From Streptomyces tuirus (lineage in GTDB: Bacteria; Actinomycetota; Actinomycetes; Streptomycetales; Streptomycetaceae): 64,000 nt of DNA. This document shows positions 9,063 through 17,351 of the stretch, piece by piece (the first letter of the stretch is position 1; each line of letters begins with the position of its first letter). A program made the translations under genes and the position numbers. Location of the stretch: contig NZ_AP023439.1 in NCBI RefSeq assembly GCF_014701095.1, forward strand, positions 868,001-932,000, in the 5' to 3' direction. The notes under the pieces are model-generated. The model saw only the letters and a program-made list of their open reading frames with translations. It was not told where the DNA came from and did not search any database.

Positions 9063-10232
9063 ATGGTCCGCATGCTGCGCCCCTTCACCCGGGCGGTGAC
9101 GTACACGCGGTGGCTGCATCTCTCCATGGCCGTCGTGTGGCCGTCCCTGTGGCTGTTCATCGACGAGGCGTGGTGGACGGTGGCCACGGCGACCGTCCTG
9201 CTGGGGCTCGCGGGTCTGGTCCCCGCCATGCGGGTCGTGGAGGGGTTCCAGGCCAGGCTGCTGCTGACGGGCCATCGGGACACCGGCGCGAGCGCGAAGA
9301 TCGTCGTCGCGCCCTCGGCCACCTGGGGCGATCGCGGGCGGATGGTGGTGTGGCTGGAGGCGCGGCTGTTCCTCGGCGCCCTGGTGTCGCATCTCGCCGT
9401 TCAACTCCTCCTCCTCGCGGTGGACCTGATGTCGACGGCGTTCAGCGGGGAGCGTGCCGGCGGCGCCTGGCTCGTCGTCATGGGCCACCACTGGTGGCAC
9501 GCCGTGCTCTCGCCCCTGCCACTGGCCCTGGCGGCCGCGCTCGTGGTCGGTGCGGGGCACCTCGTCACGGCGATCGCCCTGCGCCTGCTCGGCCCGTCCC
9601 CCGCCGAGCGGCTCGCCGCCCTGGAGGAGCGCACCGAACAGCTGCTGGAACGCGCGCGGATCGCCCGCGAGTTGCACGACTCCATCGGTCACGCGCTCAC
9701 GGTCGCCGTGGTGCAGGCGGGGGCCGCCCGGGCGGCGGGCGATCCGGCCTTCACCGACCGGGCGCTGGGCGCTATCGAGGAGACGGGGCGGGCCGCTCTG
9801 GAGGACCTGGAGCGGGTGCTCGGCGTCCTGCGCGAGTCGGGGAAACCGGTGAGCGGCAGACCGACCCTCGCGGAAGCCGACCGTCTGCTGGACTCGGCCC
9901 GGGCCTCCGGGGCGAAGGTCGACGCCGAGGTGACCGCCCCGGTCGATACCGTGCCCGGGCCGGTGTCCCGGGAGGGCTACCGCATCCTCCAGGAGTCGCT
10001 GACCAACGTGCTGCGGCACGCGGGCGCGGTCCCGGTGCACGTGCGCGTGCGGGTCGCCGACGGCACCCTCGTCCTCGCCATACGCAATCCACTGCCCGCC
10101 GGGGGCACCGGCTCCGGGCGCGGCAGCGGTCTGCGCGGGATCCGCGAACGCGCGGCCCTGCTCGGCGGCCGGGCCCGGACCGGGCCGGTCGAAGGCGACT
10201 GGCAGGTCCATGCCGAACTGCCGCTGAGTTGA
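9063..10232 (+). CDS. two-component sensor histidine kinase (NarL/DesK-type)
   Basis: The 389-residue protein has four to five hydrophobic segments in the first 180 residues, then a HisKA_3 dimerisation domain with ERARIARELHDSIGHALT (phospho-acceptor His about residue 205) and a C-terminal HATPase_c domain (NVLRHAG, then GSGLRGIRERAALLGG). The start ATG 9063 was chosen because the frame upstream is antisense to the ABC ATPase gene. It is co-transcribed with the response regulator 14 bases downstream and divergent from the ABC exporter operon, a layout typical of signal-dependent exporter control. Confidence 0.95.
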   Translation: MVRMLRPFTRAVTYTRWLHLSMAVVWPSLWLFIDEAWWTVATATVLLGLAGLVPAMRVVEGFQARLLLTGHRDTGASAKIVVAPSATWGDRGRMVVWLEARLFLGALVSHLAVQLLLLAVDLMSTAFSGERAGGAWLVVMGHHWWHAVLSPLPLALAAALVVGAGHLVTAIALRLLGPSPAERLAALEERTEQLLERARIARELHDSIGHALTVAVVQAGAARAAGDPAFTDRALGAIEETGRAALEDLERVLGVLRESGKPVSGRPTLAEADRLLDSARASGAKVDAEVTAPVDTVPGPVSREGYRILQESLTNVLRHAGAVPVHVRVRVADGTLVLAIRNPLPAGGTGSGRGSGLRGIRERAALLGGRARTGPVEGDWQVHAELPLS

Positions 10233-10246
10233 TCTACGCTGGCCCG

Positions 10247-10909
10247 ATGCCGGTCACCGTTCTCCTCGTCGACGACGAACCCTTGGTGCGCGCGGGTCTG
10301 CGGGCCGTACTGGAGGCTCAGCCGGACATCGAGGTCGTCGGGGAGGCCACGGACGGGGCGGCGGTGATCCCGCTCGTACGGCGGTTGCGGCCGGACGTGG
10401 TCGCCATGGACGTACGGATGCCGCTGCTGGACGGCATCGAGGCCACCCGGGCGGTGCTGCGGACCGTCGACGACCCGCCGCGGATCCTCGTGGTGACGAC
10501 CTTCGAGAACGACGAGTACGTGTACGAGGCGCTGCGGGCGGGCGCCGACGGGTTCCTGCTGAAGCGGGCCCGGCCCGCCGAGATCGTGCACGCGGTGCGG
10601 CTGATCGCGGAGGGCGAGTCGCTGCTGTTCCCGGCGTCGGTGCGGCAGCTCGCCGCCGAGTACGGCGACACCGGCGGGAACCGTGCGGCACGGGCCGTGC
10701 TGGAGCGGGCCCAGCTCACCGAACGCGAGGCCGAGGTGCTGCGGCTGATGGCCCGGGGCCTGTCGAACGCGGAGATCGCCGCCCGGCTCATCGTCGGGAC
10801 CGAGACGGTGAAGTCGCATGTCAGCGCGGTGCTGGCGAAGCTGGGGGCGCGCGACCGCACCCAGGCGGTGATCGCGGCCTACGAGTCGGGCTTCGTGGCG
10901 CCGGGCTGA
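10247..10909 (+). CDS. LuxR/NarL-family response regulator
   Basis: The 220-residue regulator has an N-terminal receiver domain (acidic pair Asp9-Asp10, phospho-acceptor Asp55 in VAMDVRMP, Lys at about 107 in FLLKRA) and a C-terminal LuxR-type helix-turn-helix (LTEREAEVLRLMARGLSNAE, about 149-168, then TVKSHVSAVLAKLG). It follows the kinase gene by 14 bases. Together they should sense an envelope or drug signal and act on the divergent ABC operon at 7306-8954, inferred from the arrangement only. Confidence 0.95.
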   Translation: MPVTVLLVDDEPLVRAGLRAVLEAQPDIEVVGEATDGAAVIPLVRRLRPDVVAMDVRMPLLDGIEATRAVLRTVDDPPRILVVTTFENDEYVYEALRAGADGFLLKRARPAEIVHAVRLIAEGESLLFPASVRQLAAEYGDTGGNRAARAVLERAQLTEREAEVLRLMARGLSNAEIAARLIVGTETVKSHVSAVLAKLGARDRTQAVIAAYESGFVAPG

Positions 10910-10997
10910 TCCCCGGGTCCGGTGCCCGCCCCTCGCCGGGGTGTGCCCTGCCGAAGTACGATCCGGCCATCACGCGCACGACCTGGGAGGACGGACG

Positions 10998-12146
10998 GTG
11001 GGGCGGCTGACGGGCGGGGATCCCTCGCTGCTGCGAAGGATCAACTCCGCGGTGGTGCTGCACGCGCTGCGCGCCACGGACTGCGCGACGCTGACCGAGA
11101 TCACCCGGGTGACGGGGCTGTCCCGGCCCACCGTGGAGGGCGTCGTCGAAGGGCTCATCGAGGCCGGGCTCGTCGTCGAGAAGGCAGCGGAGGAGGGCGC
11201 GGCCCGACGGCAGGGGCGTCCGGCGCGGCGGTTCCGGTTCCGGGCGGAGGCCGGGCATCTGCTCGGGCTGGAGATCGGGGCGCACCGGGTGTCCGCGCTG
11301 CTGTCCGACCTGGACGGCCGGGTGATCGGCGCCCAGGCCAAGGAGGTGCCCGAGACGGCGCAGGCCGACGAGCGGCTGGAGCGGCTGCGCGTGGCCGTCG
11401 CCGAGCTGCTGCGGCGGGCCGGGGTCGCGCGCGGCTCGCTGCGGGCCGTGGGCGTGGCGACGCCCGGGATCGTCGAGGCCGACGGCACGGTCCGGCTGGG
11501 CACGGCGCTGCCGGGGTGGACGGGGCTGCGGCTGGGCGAGCGGCTGGGCCGGTCGTTCAAGTGCCCGGTCCTGGTGGAGAACGACGCCAACGCGGCGGCC
11601 GTCGCCGAGCACTGGAAGGGCGCGGCCACCGAGTCGGACGACGTGGTGTTCGTGCTGGCGGGGCTCAGCCCGGGCGCCGGTTCGCTGATCGGGGGCCGGC
11701 TGCACCGGGGCTACGGCGGCGCGGCCGGTGAGATCGGCGCGCTGCATCTGCTGGGCCGGGGGGTGACGCCCGAGACGCTGCTGTCCACCACGGACGAACC
11801 TCTCCACCCGCTCGACGAGCAGGCCGTCGCCGAGGTCTTCGCGCAGGCCCGCCAGGGCGACCAGCGGGCCCGCGCGGCCGTCGACCGCTTCAAGCAGCGC
11901 CTGGTCCATGACGTGGCGGCCCTCGTCCTCGCCCTGGACCCGGAGCTGGTCGTCATCGGCGGCTGGGCGGCGGGCCTGGACGGCGTCCTGGCCCCCCTCC
12001 GCGAGGAGCTCGCCCGCTACTGCCTGCGCCCCCCGGAGGTGACCCTCTCCGCCCTGGGAGACGCGGCAGTGGCGACCGGCGCCCTGCGGCTCGCCCTGGA
12101 TCATGTGGAGGAGCAGCTGTTCGCGGTGGAGCAACGCTCCATCTAG
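10998..12146 (+). CDS. ROK-family transcriptional regulator
   Basis: The 382-residue protein has an N-terminal winged helix (about residues 10-75: RRINSAVVLHALRATD, LSRPTVEGVVEGLIEAG) and a ROK sugar-kinase-like domain with VENDANAAAVAEHW and a GYGGAAGEIG stretch. The usual ROK zinc-binding CxCGxxGC motif is missing, so metal binding may be lost. GTG 10998 is preferred because GGGAGG lies about eight bases upstream; an open extension to 10941 has no such site. It converges on a GntR/UTRA regulator, and both families commonly control sugar or amino-sugar use. Confidence 0.9.
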   Translation: MGRLTGGDPSLLRRINSAVVLHALRATDCATLTEITRVTGLSRPTVEGVVEGLIEAGLVVEKAAEEGAARRQGRPARRFRFRAEAGHLLGLEIGAHRVSALLSDLDGRVIGAQAKEVPETAQADERLERLRVAVAELLRRAGVARGSLRAVGVATPGIVEADGTVRLGTALPGWTGLRLGERLGRSFKCPVLVENDANAAAVAEHWKGAATESDDVVFVLAGLSPGAGSLIGGRLHRGYGGAAGEIGALHLLGRGVTPETLLSTTDEPLHPLDEQAVAEVFAQARQGDQRARAAVDRFKQRLVHDVAALVLALDPELVVIGGWAAGLDGVLAPLREELARYCLRPPEVTLSALGDAAVATGALRLALDHVEEQLFAVEQRSI

Positions 12147-12193
12147 GGGCGCGGGGCTGTACTGACGTGCGGCTCCGCCGCGTGGGCGCGACC
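12145..12193. repeat. dispersed Streptomyces GC-rich intergenic element, copy 1
   Basis: The stretch starts AGGGGCGCGGGGCTGT and contains a small hairpin (CGGC TCC GCCG). It fills the gap between the convergent ROK and GntR genes. Related elements sit near 20311 and 49348. This class of GC-rich repeat is familiar at gene ends in Streptomyces. Confidence 0.55.
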
Positions 12194-12201
12194 GGCGGAG
12201 G

Positions 12202-12963
12202 TCAGGACGCCTGCCGCTGAGGCCCGGCGTGGATCTCCACACCCCCCGAGTCACCGAAGGTGAGTCGGCACGTGTCAGCGCGATACGTCGCCACGGACAG
12301 CGCCGCCGTACGTCCCAGGGCGATGAAGCGGGTCGTGACGACGAGCACCGGCGCCCCCGGCAGCCGGTCCAGCTCCTTCGCCTCCTCGGCCCCGGCGGAG
12401 CCGAGCTCCACCGCGTTCTCCTGCCGCTCCAGCGCCAGCCGCTGCAGCTCTCGCAGCACCGCACGCGCGCGTGCCGCTCCGGACGGCGCGTCGATGCCGG
12501 AGAGTTCGGGCACCGAGGGCTGCGGGATGTACAGCAGTTCCGCGGCGACCTGGCGGCCGTGCGAGACGCGGGAGCGCCGCACGATGTGCACGGGCTCGTC
12601 GCGGCCGGTCTCCAGCGCGTCGGCGACCGCGGCCGGCGGCACGGCCGTGGTGCAGTCGGCGGGCTGCCAGGCGTCCTCGGGGCCGCCCGGCCAGGTGTGC
12701 GGGCCGGTGCCGAGGGAGACGCCCATGCGGGGCGGCGCGACGGTCGTACCGACACCGCGGCGGCGCTGCAGCCTGCCTTCGAGTTCGAGCTGCTCCAGTG
12801 CCTGGCGGAGCGTGGCGCGGGCGACGCCGAAGCGGGCCGCGAGGTCGCGCTCGTTCGGAAGGATCTCCCCCACCGAGAACTCCGAGTCGAGCGCTTCGCT
12901 GAGCACCGTCTTGAGATGCCAGTACTTCGGTTCCTGCACCGATTCCAGCTGCGTGGTCCCCAC
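12202..12963 (-). CDS. GntR/HutC-family transcriptional regulator with UTRA domain (DasR-like)
   Basis: The 253-residue protein has an N-terminal GntR winged helix (about residues 12-80, with ILPNERDLAARFGVARATLR and LEGRLQRRRGVGTTVA) and a C-terminal UTRA effector domain (about 95-245). UTRA domains bind sugar phosphates or other small metabolites. The DasR-like palindrome at 13059-13072 overlaps the -35 box of its own promoter, which points to autoregulation or control by DasR. Whether this protein itself binds that site is inference. It converges with a ROK regulator. Confidence 0.93.
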   Translation of the reverse strand: MGTTQLESVQEPKYWHLKTVLSEALDSEFSVGEILPNERDLAARFGVARATLRQALEQLELEGRLQRRRGVGTTVAPPRMGVSLGTGPHTWPGGPEDAWQPADCTTAVPPAAVADALETGRDEPVHIVRRSRVSHGRQVAAELLYIPQPSVPELSGIDAPSGAARARAVLRELQRLALERQENAVELGSAGAEEAKELDRLPGAPVLVVTTRFIALGRTAALSVATYRADTCRLTFGDSGGVEIHAGPQRQAS

Positions 12964-13037
12964 CCTGTCCTCCGCATCGCCGTGGTCGGCAGCGTTTTAG
13001 CGCCCTTGTTTATTAAAGGTTGTTGCACTTCTCTGCG

Positions 13038-13072
13038 ACCATAGGGCGGCCCTGATACTTGGTCAAGACCAA
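13038..13072 (-). promoter_or_regulatory. promoter and DasR-type operator of the GntR/UTRA gene
   Basis: On the minus strand TTGACC (13061-13066) and TATGGT (13038-13043) are separated by exactly 17 bases, forming a near-consensus promoter. The -35 box lies inside the perfect-arm palindrome TTGGTC-TT-GACCAA (13059-13072). This differs from the DasR response element core TGGTCTAGACCA by one central base. A bound repressor would block the -35 box. Confidence 0.65.
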
Positions 13073-13131
13073 TGCCGGGAACGTTCACGGGGCGTGTCCG
13101 GCGGGAGGCGCCGACCGTCTCGGCGGGGTGT

Positions 13132-14016
13132 CTAGGCGGCTGTCAGCGACCGCAGCTTGTCGGGGTTGCGGACGACGTAGACCGACTGCACGCGGCCGTC
13201 GGCCACCTCGAGCTGGAAGACGGAGTCGGGCCTGCCGCCGGACAGGATCAGCGCGGCCGGGCCGCCGTTGAGCTCCAGGAACCGCACGGACAGGCCCGGG
13301 ACGCCCTTCTGCGCGACACCGACGAGGAAGCGGCCCACCTTGTCGGCGCTGTGCAGGACCCGCAGCGGCGCTTGCGACTTGCCGCCGCTGTCGCCGACGA
13401 GCCGGACCTCCGGGGCGAGTAGCGCCATCAGGCCCTCGAGGTCGCCGCCGGCCGCCGCGGCGAGGAACCGCTCGGTGAGGTCGCGGCGTTGCGCGGGGTC
13501 GACCTCGTAGCGGGGGCGCCGCTCCTCGACGTGCTTGCGGGCCCGCCCGGCCAGCTGACGCACCGCCGGTTCGCCGCGGTCGAGCATGGCGGCGATGTCG
13601 GCGTACGGGAAGGCGAAGGCCTCGCGCAGCACGAACACGGCCCGCTCCAGCGGTGACAGCGACTCCAGCACGACGAGGACGGCGACGGAGACGGTGTCGG
13701 CGAGCACGGCCCGCTCGGCGGTGTCGGGCACGGTGTCGCCGAAGTCGGTGACGTACGGCTCGGGCAGCCAGGGGCCGACGTACGTCTCGCCGCGTGCCTT
13801 GATCTGGCGCAGGCGGTCGATGGCGAGCCGGGTGGTGATCCGCACGAGGTAGCCGCGCGGTTCGCGGACGTCCTCGCGCGGTGCGCCGGACCAGCGCAGC
13901 CAGGCCTCCTGGACCACGTCCTCCGCGTCGGCGACGCGTCCCAGCATGCGGTACGCGACGCCCAGCAGGACGGGACGGTGGGCTTCGAAGACGTCGGTCG
14001 CGGTCTCGGTGGTCAC
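13132..14016 (-). CDS. ECF41-type RNA polymerase sigma factor (SigJ-like) with SnoaL C-terminal domain
   Basis: The 294-residue protein has sigma region 2 (AYRMLGRVADAEDVVQEAWL, about residues 20-40), region 4 (FAFPYADIAAMLDRGEPAVR) and a C-terminal SnoaL-like domain (about 180-290). The linker motif WLPEP and a DSGGK motif in the C-terminal domain are diagnostic of the ECF41 group, in which the fused domain modulates activity in place of a separate anti-sigma factor. GTG 14016 begins the homologous region; the frame upstream overlaps a divergent gene. ECF41 genes usually neighbour an oxidoreductase, decarboxylase or epimerase target, here the divergent gene at 14126. Confidence 0.92.
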   Translation of the reverse strand: MTTETATDVFEAHRPVLLGVAYRMLGRVADAEDVVQEAWLRWSGAPREDVREPRGYLVRITTRLAIDRLRQIKARGETYVGPWLPEPYVTDFGDTVPDTAERAVLADTVSVAVLVVLESLSPLERAVFVLREAFAFPYADIAAMLDRGEPAVRQLAGRARKHVEERRPRYEVDPAQRRDLTERFLAAAAGGDLEGLMALLAPEVRLVGDSGGKSQAPLRVLHSADKVGRFLVGVAQKGVPGLSVRFLELNGGPAALILSGGRPDSVFQLEVADGRVQSVYVVRNPDKLRSLTAA

Positions 14017-14044
14017 GGCCCCATCCCAGCCCACCGATGGTGCC

Positions 14045-14076
14045 CTGTCCAGGCGGAACCACCCCTTCCCGGACAG
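14045..14076. promoter_or_regulatory. inverted repeat in the sigma factor/oxidoreductase divergent region
   Basis: CTGTCC (14045-14050) and GGACAG (14071-14076) are an inverted pair 20 bases apart between the two divergent starts. They could be the twin -35-like elements of ECF41-dependent promoters, whose known -35 motif begins TGTC. This is a proposal from position and sequence only. Confidence 0.3.
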
Positions 14077-14125
14077 AATGGCCGGCAGGACGCCGGTGAT
14101 CGGCGGCACGGCTGCGGAGGTGGCG

Positions 14126-14779
14126 ATGCGGTACGCGGTGCTGGGCACGGGGCAGGTCGGGCGCACGCTCGGCGGACGGCTGGTGGAGCTGGGCCACGAG
14201 GTGCGGCTCGGTTCGCGCACGCGGGACAACACGGCCGCCGTGCAGTGGGCCGCTTCGGCCGGCCCGGGGGCGGGCGCGGGGACGTTCGCGGAGGCGGCGG
14301 AGTTCGGTGAGGTCGTGGTGAACGCGGTCGGCGGGCGGGTGGCGCTCGCCGCGCTGGAGGCGGCCGGGGCGGACAACGTCGACGGGAAGCTCGTCGTGGA
14401 CGTGTCCAACCCGCTGGCCTTCGAGGAGGGCGAGTTGCGGCTGTCCCCGGTCGAGTCGGACAGCGTGGGCGAGCAGATCCAGCGGGCGTTTCCGCACGCG
14501 CGCGTGGTGAAGTCGCTCAACACGGTCAACTGCCGGGTGATGGTGGATCCGGCCAGTGTGCCGGGCGAGCACAACGTCTTCGTCTGCGGGGACGACCCGG
14601 GCGCCAAGGAGCAGGTGACGGCGCTGCTCGGGGAGTTCGGCTGGCCCGCGGAGCGCGTCCTGGACCTGGGCGGCATCCGGGCGGCCCGAGCCGTGGAGAT
14701 GTGGCTGCCGCTGTGGGTCGGCCTGTTCCAGAAGTTCGGGCACGGTGAGTTCAACCTGGAGGTGCGGCGGGCCCGTTGA
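14126..14779 (+). CDS. NADPH-dependent F420-reductase-like oxidoreductase
   Basis: The 217-residue protein starts directly with a Rossmann nucleotide-binding fold (LGTGQVGRTLGGRLVELGHEV, Gly-x-Gly-x-x-Gly at residues 7-12, followed by GSRTRDN, consistent with NADP binding). The middle of the protein (VVVNAVGG, VVDVSNPL, VVKSLNTVN) is typical of the F420_oxidored/NAD-binding-10 family. It is divergent from the ECF41 sigma factor and fits the oxidoreductase partner expected for that group, so it is probably a regulon member. Whether it uses F420 or another acceptor cannot be decided. Confidence 0.88.
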   Translation: MRYAVLGTGQVGRTLGGRLVELGHEVRLGSRTRDNTAAVQWAASAGPGAGAGTFAEAAEFGEVVVNAVGGRVALAALEAAGADNVDGKLVVDVSNPLAFEEGELRLSPVESDSVGEQIQRAFPHARVVKSLNTVNCRVMVDPASVPGEHNVFVCGDDPGAKEQVTALLGEFGWPAERVLDLGGIRAARAVEMWLPLWVGLFQKFGHGEFNLEVRRAR

Positions 14780-14833
14780 GCGGCCCGGCGCCGTGAAGCC
14801 GGCGCCCCCAGGGGGCTACCCGCGAGTAGCAAT

Positions 14834-14865
14834 CGCTGACAAGCTGTCTACGGCGTCCGTCAGCG
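14834..14865. promoter_or_regulatory. inverted repeat upstream of the alpha/beta hydrolase gene
   Basis: CGCTGAC (14834-14840) and GTCAGCG (14859-14865) form a 7-bp inverted repeat with an 18-base gap, ending 21 bases before the hydrolase ATG. It could be an operator or part of the promoter. No regulator is encoded immediately next to it. Confidence 0.3.
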
Positions 14866-14886
14866 AGTACAGCCGAGGAGCACCCC

Positions 14887-15717
14887 ATGTCCGCCACCGT
14901 CTCCTTCGAAGTCGCCTCCGCGCGGGGCGAGCAGAGCGTGACCCTGTCCTACACACGCCGGGGCAGCGGCGAACCGCTGGTCCTGCTGCACGGCATCGGC
15001 CACCACCGGCAGGCGTGGGAACCGGTGATCCCCGCGCTCGCGGCCGAACGCGACGTGATCGCCGTGGACCTGCCCGGTTGCGGCGATTCACCGGCGCTCC
15101 CGGACGGCATGGCGCACGACCTGCCCACGATGAGCGCGGTCCTGAAGGCACTCTTCGGGGCGCTGGAGATCGACCGGCCGCACGTGGCGGGCAACTCGCT
15201 GGGCGGCCTGCTGGCGCTGGACCTGGCCCGGGCCCGGCTCGTCCGCTCGGTCACCGCCCTGTCCCCCGCGGGGTTCTGGAACGAGGCCGAGCGCCGCTAC
15301 GCCTTCACCGTGCTGTCGACGATGCGGCAGATCGCCCGCCGCATGCCGCAGCCGGTGGTCGAGCGACTGGCCCGCCCGGCCCTCGGCCGCACCCTGCTGA
15401 CCAGCACCATCTACGCCCGCCCGGGCCGCCGCTCCCCCGAGGCCGTGGTCGCCGAGACGCTCGCGCTGGCCCGGGCCCAGGGCTTCTCCGAGACGCTGCA
15501 CTCCGGCCGGACCGTGCAGTTCACCGACGACATCGTGGGCACGCCGGTCACCGTGGCGTGGGGCAGCCGGGACCGGCTGCTCATCCCCCGCCAGGGCGTG
15601 CGCGCCAAGGGCGTGATCCCGCGGGCCAGGCTGGTACGGCTGCCCGGCTGCGGCCACGTCCCGATGAACGACGACCCGGCGCTGGTGGCCCGGGTGGTCC
15701 TCGACGGCAGCCGCTGA
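14887..15717 (+). CDS. alpha/beta-hydrolase
   Basis: The 276-residue protein of the alpha/beta-hydrolase fold has an oxyanion HGIGHHRQAW stretch, the nucleophile elbow GNSLGG (about residue 103) and the C-terminal catalytic His in GCGHVPMND. The Asp is probably in WGSRDRLL. There is no signal peptide, so it is cytoplasmic. ATG 14887 follows GAGGAG with good spacing. Substrate prediction is not possible. It stands alone between the F420-reductase-like gene and a MocR regulator. Confidence 0.93.
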   Translation: MSATVSFEVASARGEQSVTLSYTRRGSGEPLVLLHGIGHHRQAWEPVIPALAAERDVIAVDLPGCGDSPALPDGMAHDLPTMSAVLKALFGALEIDRPHVAGNSLGGLLALDLARARLVRSVTALSPAGFWNEAERRYAFTVLSTMRQIARRMPQPVVERLARPALGRTLLTSTIYARPGRRSPEAVVAETLALARAQGFSETLHSGRTVQFTDDIVGTPVTVAWGSRDRLLIPRQGVRAKGVIPRARLVRLPGCGHVPMNDDPALVARVVLDGSR

Positions 15718-15744
15718 CCCGCACCGGGGGCGGCAAACCCTCCC

Positions 15745-15784
15745 AGGTCTCCCCTCTCATGGGCACCCTCTAAGGTCTCCCCTC
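15745..15784 (+). promoter_or_regulatory. direct repeats in front of the MocR gene
   Basis: AGGTCTCCCCTC occurs twice with a 28-base period (15745-15756 and 15773-15784), the second copy abutting the ATG. MocR-type regulators often bind direct repeats at their own promoters, so these are candidate autoregulatory sites. Confidence 0.4.
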
Positions 15785-17224
15785 ATGAGACCAGTGCAGC
15801 GGGACCCGGGCGACGGTTCGGCGTCCGCCGCCTGGGAGCTGCTGCTCCCCGCCGCCTCGGCCCCGGCACGCACGCGTGGCCGTTCCCTTCAGGCGGCACT
15901 GCGCGAGGCGGTCCGCTCCGGCCGGCTCGCGCCGGGCACCCGGCTGCCGTCGAGCCGGGACCTCGCGGCGGACCTGGGAGTCTCGCGGGGGCTGGTCACG
16001 GAGGCGTACGAGCAGCTGACGGCCGAGGGGTATCTGCGCAGCGGCCGGGGAGCCGGGACCTGGGTGGGCGCGGCGGTCCGGGCCGCCCGGCCTCGGGCGC
16101 ACGACCTGGCTCCGCGCATCCCCGGCGCCCGGGCGGACTTCGTGCCCGGGACGCCGGACCTGGCTCTGTTCCCGCGCGCGGCGTGGGCCGCCGCGCAGCG
16201 CGGTGTGCTGGCGGAACTGCCGCACCAGGAGCTGGGCTACCCCGATCCGCGCGGGCTGCCGAGACTGCGGACCGCGCTGGCCGAACTGCTCGCCCGGCGG
16301 CGGGGCGTGGTGGCCGACCCAGAGCGGATCGTGGTCGTCTCCGGGGTGGCCCAGGCGACGGCGCTGCTCGGTTTGGCGCTGCACGCGCGCGGGGTACGCG
16401 CCGTCGGCGTGGAGGACCCGGGCAGTCCCCAGCACGACGCCCTGTACGCCTCGGCCGGCGTCACCGCCGTACCGCTGCCGCTGGACGACGAGGGGGTCGC
16501 CCTGGAGCCGCTGCGGTCCTCGGGTGTACGGGCCGTCGTGACGACTCCGGCCCACCAGTTCCCCACCGGCCTCGCCTACTCGGCCCGGCGGCGCGCGGAA
16601 CTGCTCGACTGGGCACGGTCGGTGGACGGCATCGTCCTGGAGGACGACTACGACGGCGACTTCCGTTACGACCGTGCTCCCGTCGGCGCGCTCCAGGGCC
16701 TCGACCCGGACCACGTCGCCTACACGGGTTCGGTCAGCAAGTCCCTCGCGCCGGGCCTGCGGCTGGGCTGGCTGCTGGTGCCGGAGTCCTGGACGGAGGA
16801 GGTCGTCGAACGCAAGCGCACGATGGATCTCGGCCATCCGGCGCTCGACCAGGCCCTGTTCGCCCGGTTCCTGGAGCGCGGCGACTACGACCGCCAGTTG
16901 CGCCGCTGCCAGCGCGCCTACCGCGACCGGCGTGACGCGCTGGTCGCCGCCCTGGACGCGCACTTCCCCGGCTCGGAGGTGTCCGGGATCGCCGCGGGCC
17001 TGCACGTGATCGTGACGCTGCCGCGGCGGTACGGGCCCGAGGAGCGGTTCCTCGCGCGGGCGGCGCAGGCGGGGGTGGCGGTGCGCCCGCTCTCGGCCTA
17101 CGCCCACGCGCCGGCCGGGACCGAGGGGGACAAGGAGATCCGGCTGGTCCTCGGCTACGCCCATGTGCCGCCCGCCCGGATCGCCGAGGGCGTGCGCCTG
17201 ATGGCCGAGGCGGCGACCGCGTGA
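15785..17224 (+). CDS. MocR/PdxR-family transcriptional regulator (GntR HTH fused to aminotransferase-like domain)
   Basis: The 479-residue protein has an N-terminal GntR winged helix (about residues 25-85: GTRLPSSRDLAADLGVSRG) and a class I aminotransferase-like domain (about 115-470). The lysine for the pyridoxal phosphate Schiff base lies in GSVSKSLAPGLRLGW, and LEDDYDGDFRY is the usual Asp/Tyr cofactor region. MocR proteins sense pyridoxal phosphate or amino compounds and typically control vitamin B6, GABA or taurine genes. No obvious target is adjacent, so the regulated process is unknown. Paired direct repeats precede its start. Confidence 0.93.
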   Translation: MRPVQRDPGDGSASAAWELLLPAASAPARTRGRSLQAALREAVRSGRLAPGTRLPSSRDLAADLGVSRGLVTEAYEQLTAEGYLRSGRGAGTWVGAAVRAARPRAHDLAPRIPGARADFVPGTPDLALFPRAAWAAAQRGVLAELPHQELGYPDPRGLPRLRTALAELLARRRGVVADPERIVVVSGVAQATALLGLALHARGVRAVGVEDPGSPQHDALYASAGVTAVPLPLDDEGVALEPLRSSGVRAVVTTPAHQFPTGLAYSARRRAELLDWARSVDGIVLEDDYDGDFRYDRAPVGALQGLDPDHVAYTGSVSKSLAPGLRLGWLLVPESWTEEVVERKRTMDLGHPALDQALFARFLERGDYDRQLRRCQRAYRDRRDALVAALDAHFPGSEVSGIAAGLHVIVTLPRRYGPEERFLARAAQAGVAVRPLSAYAHAPAGTEGDKEIRLVLGYAHVPPARIAEGVRLMAEAATA

Positions 17225-17263
17225 GCCGACCGGTTCGCGCGTTCCCTCACCCCGCGGTCAGTT

Positions 17264-17285
17264 GTTCACTTGGGGTTCGTGTGCG
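17264..17285 (+). promoter_or_regulatory. candidate PHO box (PhoP site) of the phosphatase gene
   Basis: Two adjacent 11-base units, GTTCACTTGGG and GTTCGTGTGCG, match the direct-repeat pattern of Streptomyces PhoP boxes (unit consensus GTTCACCCGGC); the first unit fits better than the second. A -10-like TAGGTG lies 17 bases beyond at 17302-17307, so PhoP would cover the -35 region. Confidence 0.5.
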
Positions 17286-17351
17286 CGCCGCGGCGTGCCA
17301 GTAGGTGTGGCTCCGCACACTTGGCCGGATCCCGTCCCTGGAGGCGCATCC

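Noticed and set aside
10941..10997. A longer N-terminus of the ROK regulator
   Set aside because: The 19 extra codons have no ribosome-binding site, whereas GTG 10998 has GGGAGG at good distance.
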